This document shows positions 1 to 4,942 of a DNA stretch of 7,783 nucleotides, in pieces. The notes under the pieces were generated by a model that searched no databases, had not been told where the DNA came from, and saw only the letters and a program-made list of their open reading frames with translations. Source of the DNA: an uncultured Bacillota bacterium (GTDB lineage Bacteria; Bacillota_I; Bacilli_A; RF39; UBA660); contig CAMWQX010000041.1 of assembly GCA_947176475.1 (NCBI GenBank), positions 1-7,783 on the forward strand, read 5' to 3'. Numbering within the stretch: position 1 is the stretch's first letter; each line of letters begins with the position of its first letter. Position numbers and translations under genes: made by a program.

Positions 1-38
1 TCTCACACTTTTATTTTATCATTATTATTTATATTTAT

Positions 39-66
39 GCAATATATATTATTGCTTTTTATTTTT
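39..66 (+). terminator. Plus-strand rho-independent terminator at left edge
   Basis: GCAATA (39-44) pairs with TATTGC (50-55) around a 5-base loop, and TTTTTATTTTT follows at 56-66 on the plus strand. Read on the minus strand the bases after the hairpin are ATAAATAT, a poor U-tract, so it mainly serves plus-strand transcription. This implies a convergent gene ending left of the window. It overlaps the gltX stop codon and may work weakly for gltX as well; no better gltX terminator is visible in 1-64. Confidence 0.6.
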
Positions 67-1708
67 ACAAATTATTAATTCTATTTAAACATTCATCTTT
101 ACCTAATATACGTATAATCTCATAAAGATCTGGTGTTTGACTCTTACTTGTTAAAGCAACTCTTAATACTGTTGAAATATCAGCTACATTTCCCTTATAA
201 GCATCTGGATTAGCCTTATATTCTTTCATATTGCTAGCATATCCCAAACTCTCTGCTAATTCTTTAACTTTACTAAACCAAGTTTCTTTATCATCATCTT
301 GATTATAATAATTATTAAAATATGTCTCACAGATATTCTTAATTTCTGCTTTATCAGTAATCTTCATCCATTCATAATTTTCCGGATTATATAAGTCTTT
401 AAACATATACCAAATAGAATTTTTAACATCACTCCAGCAAGCAAAATCCTTACGTGGCTTTTCTTGTTCTCTTTCGATATTTAAAATCTCTTTAGTATAA
501 TCAACATCGCTCTTTAATACAGCATCAAATTCTTTATCAAATGCTTCCGTATATTTAATTAAATTATCATATACCTCATCTTTAGTCATCTTCGAAATAA
601 TATTCTTCGATATATTATCTAATTTCTCTAAATCATATAAAGCCCCTGTTGTACCAATTTTCTTTGGATCAAATGGAAATTCTAGGAAAGAAGCATTTGG
701 ATTAGCATCTCTCCACTCTTCATAATTCGAATTTAATATCGTCATCAATGATTCAATTACCGAAATACTTGGATAACCTTTTTCGATATAATAAGACATT
801 AAAGCCTCAGGATCTTTACGTTTACTTATCTTTCTTCTAACTCCATTATCTTGTTTTAATAAGAGAGAATTGTGAATATATTTTGGTTGTTTAAATCCAA
901 AAGCTTCAAACATTTCTATATGTAAAGGAACGCTTGGAAGCCACTCTTGACCACGAACAACATGTGTTGTTTGTTGTAAATGATCATCGACAACATGTGC
1001 AAAATGGTAAGTTGGAAGTAAATCATTTGATTTCATAATTACCATATCATTATTATTTTCTGGAAATTCAATAATACCTGTTACTAAATCGTCATATTGA
1101 ATCTTTCTATTGGGATTACCCATACTCTTGAAACGAATTACAAATGATTCCCCATTTTTAATTCTTTCAGCTCTTTCTTCATTAGTTAAATCACGACACT
1201 TAGCCCATGCTCCGTAATAACCTGGCATACTTTTTTTAGCTTCTTGTTTCTTACGCATAACATCAAGTTCTTCAGTAGAACAAAAACAAGGATAAGCTCT
1301 TCCCATACCAATTAACTCTTTAATAAAAGCATGATAAATTTCTATTCTCTTACTTTGAATATAAGGTCCATAATTACCAACGATTTTTTCTTTATATTGA
1401 TATTCATCTGGCATAAAACCTGTATATTCTAAGACTTCCATAATCTTATCAACAGCATTCTCAACTTCTCTTTTGGTATCAGTATCTTCATTACGTAAGA
1501 AAAAAACTCCATGGCTATTTTTCGCCAAATAATAATCTAATAAAGCCTGTAACATATTACCAATATGCACAAATCCGGTTGGACTGGGAGCAAATCTTGT
1601 AACTAATTCCCCTTCCTTTAAATCACGTATTTTATATTCCTCTTCATAATCTTTAATTGTTTTTGTTATATTTGGGAATATTAATTCTGCTAATTCTTTA
1701 TCAGTCAA
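65..1708 (-). CDS. gltX: Glutamyl-tRNA synthetase (class I)
   Basis: Cytoplasmic enzyme that ligates glutamate to tRNA-Glu; in bacteria lacking GlnRS the same enzyme may also mischarge tRNA-Gln. The class I signature RFAPSPTGFVHIGN is at residues 38-51 and the KMSKS-like loop RRKISKRKDP at about 291-300. VVRGQEWLPSVPLH, typical of GluRS, is present at about 250-263. A CxC pair (C141, C143) and a later C171 followed by R and D resemble three of the four zinc ligands of E. coli-type GluRS, with the His position changed to Asp (inference). At 547 residues it is longer than the 480-500 of Bacillus-type enzymes and resembles the long clostridial form, with about 37 residues ahead of the catalytic motif. 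I chose TTG at 1708-1706 as the start because AGAGGTG sits 6 bases upstream. The in-frame GTG at 1717 is part of that ribosome binding site. Alternative start: 1717. Confidence 0.95.
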   Translation of the reverse strand: MTDKELAELIFPNITKTIKDYEEEYKIRDLKEGELVTRFAPSPTGFVHIGNMLQALLDYYLAKNSHGVFFLRNEDTDTKREVENAVDKIMEVLEYTGFMPDEYQYKEKIVGNYGPYIQSKRIEIYHAFIKELIGMGRAYPCFCSTEELDVMRKKQEAKKSMPGYYGAWAKCRDLTNEERAERIKNGESFVIRFKSMGNPNRKIQYDDLVTGIIEFPENNNDMVIMKSNDLLPTYHFAHVVDDHLQQTTHVVRGQEWLPSVPLHIEMFEAFGFKQPKYIHNSLLLKQDNGVRRKISKRKDPEALMSYYIEKGYPSISVIESLMTILNSNYEEWRDANPNASFLEFPFDPKKIGTTGALYDLEKLDNISKNIISKMTKDEVYDNLIKYTEAFDKEFDAVLKSDVDYTKEILNIEREQEKPRKDFACWSDVKNSIWYMFKDLYNPENYEWMKITDKAEIKNICETYFNNYYNQDDDKETWFSKVKELAESLGYASNMKEYKANPDAYKGNVADISTVLRVALTSKSQTPDLYEIIRILGKDECLNRINNL

Positions 1709-1714
1709 AATAAT

Positions 1715-1721
1715 CACCTCT
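1715..1721 (-). promoter_or_regulatory. Ribosome binding site of gltX that decides the start
   Basis: AGAGGTG on the minus strand ends 6 bases before TTG at 1708-1706. The GTG at 1717-1715 lies inside this site and has no Shine-Dalgarno of its own upstream (the preceding bases read ATGTAATGGCA). This favours a TTG start three codons into the longest open frame. Confidence 0.7.
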
Positions 1722-1730
1722 TGCCATTAC

Positions 1731-1759
1731 ATTATATAAAATAATAAAAAAAATAACAA
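1731..1759 (-). promoter_or_regulatory. Sigma-A type promoter of gltX
   Basis: A perfect -10 TATAAT lies at 1736-1731. It is preceded by a 17-base spacer and a -35-like TTGTTA at 1759-1754. The start of transcription would be near 1724, giving a leader of only about 15 bases with room for the ribosome binding site and no T-box. The -35 box lies within the 3' arm of the terminator of the preceding gene. Confidence 0.6.
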
Positions 1760-1776
1760 TAGATATTGTTATTTTT
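1746..1776 (-). terminator. Rho-independent terminator after the small membrane protein gene
   Basis: On the minus strand AAAAATAACAAT (1776-1765) pairs with ATTGTTATTTTT (1760-1749) around the 4-base loop ATCT, a 12 bp AT-rich stem. A run of eight T ends the hairpin (1753-1746). It lies 5 bases past the stop codon of the upstream gene. The plus strand also shows a T-run (1772-1776), so it may act in both directions. Confidence 0.8.
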
Positions 1777-1781
1777 ACACT

Positions 1782-2306
1782 TTAACTTAATTGTTTTAAA
1801 ATATATTCCATACGCATATCTACATCATCATATTCAATACCTGTCTTATGACATTTAACAACTCTTAAATATGCTTGTCCATTTTGAATAACTCTTGATG
1901 CTAAGGTATATTCTCCATCTTTTTCTGTTTTCTTTAAATCATAAGCTTTTCGATATTCTTCTTCCGTCATTTTTTCAATAACTAAATACGTATTTTTATC
2001 CATAACTGATGTAAATTTCAATAATCTATCATCAGCACCAACTCTAAAATATAATGGCTCATAATTTACTGTAACACCCCAAGGTGTCTTATATTCTTCA
2101 ACTTCAATATCTATTGTCTTATCATCAATAGTTAATTTATCTTTAATGCTTCTTTTTGTAGTCGTTGTAATTTTACTTGTCGTATTCTTAGAATTACTAT
2201 TCTTATGTTGAACATTTACAAAGACAAGCAACATACATAATAAAACAATTGCTATAACAACAGTTATTATATAAGTCGTTTTTTCCCCTTTTTTACTCTG
2301 TTTCAT
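1782..2306 (-). CDS. Unrecognised single-pass membrane protein with extracytoplasmic domain
   Basis: I do not recognise the family. From the chosen start it has 174 residues: a short Lys-rich N-terminus (KQSKKGEK), one hydrophobic segment at about 12-31, a Ser/Thr/Asn/Lys-rich low-complexity linker at about 36-52 and a mixed, probably folded domain at about 56-174. The positive N-terminus predicts N-in with the C-terminal domain outside. No lipobox is visible; the Cys at 24 sits within the hydrophobic span. The outer domain carries one Cys (C152) and a YKTPWGVTVNYEPLYFRV stretch at 72-89. The start is ATG at 2306-2304, because AGGTGA ends 5 bases upstream. A GTG at 2315-2313 is in frame but lies inside that site. 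The gene stands alone between trpS and gltX with terminators on both sides. A surface-anchored binding or stress protein is possible, but no function is supported. Confidence 0.8.
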   Translation of the reverse strand: MKQSKKGEKTTYIITVVIAIVLLCMLLVFVNVQHKNSNSKNTTSKITTTTKRSIKDKLTIDDKTIDIEVEEYKTPWGVTVNYEPLYFRVGADDRLLKFTSVMDKNTYLVIEKMTEEEYRKAYDLKKTEKDGEYTLASRVIQNGQAYLRVVKCHKTGIEYDDVDMRMEYILKQLS

Positions 2307-2311
2307 ATACT

Positions 2312-2317
2312 TCACCT
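2312..2317 (-). promoter_or_regulatory. Ribosome binding site that moves the start of the membrane protein gene
   Basis: AGGTGA on the minus strand (2317-2312) is followed by AGTAT and then ATG at 2306. The longer in-frame GTG start at 2315 would use part of this site as its start codon and lacks any other Shine-Dalgarno, so the ATG is preferred. Confidence 0.7.
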
Positions 2318-2323
2318 ATTCTA

Positions 2324-2332
2324 ATCATAACA
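2324..2332 (-). promoter_or_regulatory. Possible extended -10 promoter of the membrane protein gene
   Basis: TGTTATGAT on the minus strand fits an extended -10 (TGN plus TATGAT, 5 of 6 bases of TATAAT). No good -35 is visible, since the expected place falls in the U-run of the trpS terminator. Transcription would begin almost at the ribosome binding site. Readthrough from trpS is the alternative. Confidence 0.3.
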
Positions 2333-2344
2333 TATTAGATAAAT

Positions 2345-2371
2345 AAAAAAAAGAGATTAATTCTCTTTTTT
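2345..2371 (-). terminator. trpS terminator overlapping the end of the coding region
   Basis: On the minus strand AAAAAAGAGA (2371-2362) pairs with TCTCTTTTTT (2356-2347) around the loop ATTAA (2361-2357), followed by more T. The 5' arm encodes the last Lys-Lys-Glu codons of TrpRS, and the loop contains the TAA stop codon (2359-2357). Confidence 0.8.
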
Positions 2372-3448
2372 AAATTTTTCTATTTGTGATTCTAAAAACT
2401 TTGGATCATCAAAATAATTAATTCCCATAGCATTCTTTACTCTTTCCGTAACACGTAAGCAATGTTCATTGGCTTTTTTAGTACCTTCCTCTAATATTTT
2501 ATAGACACCCTTTATATCTTTTGCAAGTTCTTTTCTTCTTGTTCTTATTGGTTCTAAAGTTTCTTGTAAAATATCATTTAAGAAACGTTTAATTTTAACA
2601 TCGCCTAAACCACCACGTCTATAATGCTCCTTTAATTCATCTAAGTTTTTATATTCTGGTAAATATGCATCAAAATGTTCTGGTTTAGCAAATACATCTA
2701 AATAAGTAAATACCGTATTACCTTCAACTTGCCCAGGATCTTCCACTCTTAAATGATTTGGATCTGTATACATTCCCATAACTTTCTCTCGAATTACCTC
2801 TGGTTCATCAGCAAGATAAATACAGTTATTTAAAGACTTACTCATCTTAGCCTTGCCATCTGTACCAACTAATCTAAAACATGCCTCATTATCTGGTAAA
2901 ACAGCTTCTGGCTCATATAAAGTTTCTCCATATATATTATTAAATGATCTAACTATATCTCTTGTTTGTTCAATCATTGGTAACTGATCATCTCCCGCTG
3001 GAACAATAGTCGCATCAAAACCTGTAATATCGGCTGCTTGACTTATCGGATAAGTTAAAAATCCTGTTGGAATCGCTTTTTCAAAATCACGCATTTTAAG
3101 TTCCTCTTTAATCGTCGGATTTCTCTCCAAACGTGCTAAAGTAACTAAATTCATATAATAAAATGTTAATTCACATAAACTAGGTATCTGTGATTGAATA
3201 AAGATTGTAACCTTGCTTGGATCAATTCCACAAGCTAAATAATCTAATGCCACTTCTATAACATTCTCACGCACTTTTCCAGGATTATCATAATTATCTG
3301 TCAAAGCTTGAGCATCAGCTATTTCAATATAAAAATTATCATAATTTCCTTCATTTTGTATTTCTACTCTTCTTTTTAAAGAACCAACATAATGTCCAAT
3401 ATGTAGTCTTCCTGTTGGTCTATCTCCTGTTAATATATTCTTTTCCAT
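2357..3448 (-). CDS. trpS: Tryptophanyl-tRNA synthetase (class I)
   Basis: Cytoplasmic enzyme that activates tryptophan with ATP and charges tRNA-Trp. The N-terminal motif TGDRPTGRLHIGHYVGSL (7-24) carries an exact HIGH (16-19), and GKAKMSKSLNN holds an exact KMSKS at 201-205. PAGDDQLPMIEQTRDI (150-165) is the TrpRS segment preceding the nucleotide site. The DRPTG..HIGHYVGSL form resembles the streptococcal/clostridial type rather than the Bacillus subtilis SGIQPSG type (from memory). At 363 residues it is slightly longer than the usual 330-345. ATG is supported by GAGGAG at 3459-3454 with a 5-base gap. Upstream is a T-box leader with a UGG specifier, so expression should rise when uncharged tRNA-Trp accumulates. 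The terminator is fused to the 3' end of the gene. Confidence 0.97.
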   Translation of the reverse strand: MEKNILTGDRPTGRLHIGHYVGSLKRRVEIQNEGNYDNFYIEIADAQALTDNYDNPGKVRENVIEVALDYLACGIDPSKVTIFIQSQIPSLCELTFYYMNLVTLARLERNPTIKEELKMRDFEKAIPTGFLTYPISQAADITGFDATIVPAGDDQLPMIEQTRDIVRSFNNIYGETLYEPEAVLPDNEACFRLVGTDGKAKMSKSLNNCIYLADEPEVIREKVMGMYTDPNHLRVEDPGQVEGNTVFTYLDVFAKPEHFDAYLPEYKNLDELKEHYRRGGLGDVKIKRFLNDILQETLEPIRTRRKELAKDIKGVYKILEEGTKKANEHCLRVTERVKNAMGINYFDDPKFLESQIEKFKKEN

Positions 3449-3492
3449 AAATTCTCCTCTTATCTATTATATTATTTTTTACTATTTTTGCT

Positions 3493-3519
3493 TCACCATC
3501 GAAAATCTAACCTCATCAT
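3493..3519 (-). CDS. Candidate eight-residue leader ORF ending in Trp
   Basis: On the minus strand a tiny frame reads MMRLDFRW followed by TGA, lying between the T-box terminator and the trpS start. A weak Shine-Dalgarno-like AAGGGTG (3533-3527) stands 7 bases upstream of the first ATG. The only Trp codon (TGG, 3498-3496) is the one just before the stop. Its position ahead of a tryptophan gene is suggestive, but such a short frame is expected by chance in this much sequence, and I see no second attenuator hairpin around it. Confidence 0.2.
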   Translation of the reverse strand: MMRLDFRW

Positions 3520-3540
3520 AAAATCACACCCTTATCTAAA

Positions 3541-3777
3541 TAAAAAAGAAACTCACCCTACAATAGGACAAGTTTCCTTAAGCCACCTAAAATAGATCAT
3601 ATACCATCATATACGTTCTAATGTTAACGGAATAGAAATTTCCGATTTTCCCTACTATTATTTCAAGAAAACTCTCATTGGTCCATTCAATATGAATTCA
3701 TTATAACTTTCCACCAGCCAGTTACTCTCTATCAACTTCATCAATATCTACTAATCCAAATCACTGATTTAAAATAT
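3541..3777 (-). promoter_or_regulatory. Tryptophan-specific T-box riboswitch leader of trpS
   Basis: In T-box leaders, binding of uncharged tRNA stabilises an antiterminator and switches on the downstream gene. On the minus strand, Stem I can be built from TTGG/CCAA (3759-3756 with 3681-3678), ATGAA/TTCAT (3741-3737 with 3696-3692) and GTAAC/GTTAT (3725-3721 with 3707-3703). These flank the characteristic AGAGAG and the distal loop TGGCTGGTGGAAA (3720-3708). The specifier codon TGG (3685-3683) sits in the usual GAA-NNN-A context of the specifier loop and reads Trp. A 5 bp hairpin CGGAA/TTCCG (3644-3640 with 3632-3628) is a candidate Stem III. GGTGGC (3587-3582) supplies the UGGN that pairs with the tRNA NCCA end; N is C, matching the G discriminator of bacterial tRNA-Trp. 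A competing terminator follows. Specifier and discriminator agree, and the next gene is trpS. Confidence 0.93.
3542..3576 (-). terminator. T-box regulated terminator ahead of trpS
   Basis: On the minus strand GAAACTTGTCCTA (3576-3564) pairs with TAGGGTGAGTTTC (3560-3548), 13 pairs including three G-U wobbles, around the loop TTG, followed by six T (3547-3542). Bases 3572-3564 are also needed for the antiterminator (UAGG 3589-3586 with CCUA 3567-3564, and UAAG 3580-3577 with CUUG 3572-3569), so the two folds exclude each other. Confidence 0.9.
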
Positions 3778-3783
3778 ATCTAA

Positions 3784-3812
3784 ATACTATCAAAATTACT
3801 TCTTTTTGTCAA
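3784..3812 (-). promoter_or_regulatory. Sigma-A promoter of the T-box/trpS unit
   Basis: A perfect -35 TTGACA (3812-3807), a 17-base spacer and a -10 TAGTAT (3789-3784, 4 of 6) predict a start near 3777, just ahead of Stem I. The -35 begins 6 bases after the stop codon of the upstream desulfurase gene. Confidence 0.85.
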
Positions 3813-3817
3813 ATACC

Positions 3818-4942
3818 CTATTTTAAAGTACTTAATTCTTTATAATGTTTATCAAAACTTGCTAAGAAATCACTTATCTCTGAAGGAAGTGTCATATAAG
3901 ATAAACTTATGCGAATTGTCGTTTCAGCTCGCTTATTATCATTATACATATTCATAACTGATTCACTTTTCTTCCCCTTAGAACAAGCAGTATTTGAAGA
4001 AACATAAACTTCATCAGTCTCCAAAGCATGAATAAACGTCTCAGGCTTAATATCCATCAAACTTATATTTAAAATATGCGGAATACAATATTTACTTGAA
4101 TTAATCTTAATCTTTGGATACTCACTTAAATGGGAAATAATCGTCTCATTATACTTTCTTACTACTTCCTCTTTTTTATTTAAATCTTTTAAGGCAAGTC
4201 TCAAAGATTTAGAAAAAGCAACAATTAAAGGAAGTGGCGGAGTTCCAGGATTTAAATCTCCATCCTCAGCTCCAAATAAAAGCGGTGTTAATACAAGATT
4301 TCTATTCTTGTAAAGCAATCCGATTCCCTTTGGTCCATATATCTTATGTCCACTCATTGTTGCTAAATCAACATCATTAATATTGATATTAACTTTTCCA
4401 ATAGCTTGTGTCATATCACTATGTAATATACAATTTTCATTATTTTTTCTAATAACTTGTCTTACCGTTTTTAAAGGTTGTCTAGCTCCTGTTTCTGAAT
4501 TAACAGCACATACACTTACTAAGATGGTATCTTTAGTTACCTTTTTCTTTAAATCTTCAAAGTCAATAACACCTTCATTAGTTACATTAACATAATCAAT
4601 AGTAAATCCCAATTTTTCCAAATACTTAGCAATTCCATAAATACTTGGATGTTCCATTTTCGAAATAACTATTCTTTTTCCATATCGACAATATGTCAAA
4701 GAGGCTCCAATAATGGCCATATTATTTGCTTGTGTCGCTCCACTTGTATAGACAAATTCACTTTCTTTAATATTTAATAACTCTGCTACTTGCTTATTGG
4801 CACTTTCTAACAATTCATGAGATTTAATTCCCATACTATGTAAACTATTTGGATTGCCAAAATATTCTTCTGTTACTTTATTATAACTATCTAATACTTC
4901 TGGTAAAACAGGAGTTGTTGCTGAATAATCTAAATAAACCAT
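3818..4942 (-). CDS. nifZ: Cysteine desulfurase, NifS/IscS (class I) type, NifZ-like
   Basis: PLP enzyme that takes sulfur from cysteine as an enzyme-bound persulfide for transfer to tRNA thiolation or Fe-S pathways. Visible motifs: YLDYSATTP at the start, TSGATQANN (66-74), the MEHPS His98, VNSETG (147-152), HSDMTQA with Asp176 and Gln179, and the PLP Lys200 in SGHKIYGPKG. Cys320 in SSNTACSKG is the expected catalytic Cys on the mobile loop. At 374 residues the length is usual. The segment normally reading RSGT is NPGT here (231-234). The ATG overlaps the ezrA stop by one base (TAATG), and GAGGTG (4953-4948) gives a strong ribosome binding site. The ezrA-nifZ pair is conserved in Bacilli, where thiI usually follows (from memory); here trpS follows instead. 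The family call is firm; the symbol rests mainly on the ezrA context. Confidence 0.9.
   Translation of the reverse strand: MVYLDYSATTPVLPEVLDSYNKVTEEYFGNPNSLHSMGIKSHELLESANKQVAELLNIKESEFVYTSGATQANNMAIIGASLTYCRYGKRIVISKMEHPSIYGIAKYLEKLGFTIDYVNVTNEGVIDFEDLKKKVTKDTILVSVCAVNSETGARQPLKTVRQVIRKNNENCILHSDMTQAIGKVNININDVDLATMSGHKIYGPKGIGLLYKNRNLVLTPLLFGAEDGDLNPGTPPLPLIVAFSKSLRLALKDLNKKEEVVRKYNETIISHLSEYPKIKINSSKYCIPHILNISLMDIKPETFIHALETDEVYVSSNTACSKGKKSESVMNMYNDNKRAETTIRISLSYMTLPSEISDFLASFDKHYKELSTLK

Noticed and set aside
1718..1781. A T-box or other riboswitch ahead of gltX
   Set aside because: The gap is only 73 bases to the TTG, holds a terminator and promoter, and has no specifier-loop or UGGN features.
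3466..3471. TATAAT on the minus strand just ahead of trpS, as a T-box-independent promoter
   Set aside because: No -35 fits at 16-18 bases (AAGCAA or GAAGCA there), and this AT-rich stretch makes TATAAT likely by chance.
3693..3700. TGAATTCA palindrome in the trpS leader
   Set aside because: It is within T-box Stem I, and its bases are explained by the helix leading to the specifier loop.
3758..3770. AAATCACTGATTT perfect inverted repeat as a hairpin or operator
   Set aside because: A one-base centre cannot form a hairpin, and part of it lies in the base of T-box Stem I; a protein operator is not supported.
4383..4595. Plus-strand 70-codon open frame
   Set aside because: It lies wholly antisense to the conserved cysteine desulfurase gene, and I see no support for it beyond the open frame; it is a shadow frame.
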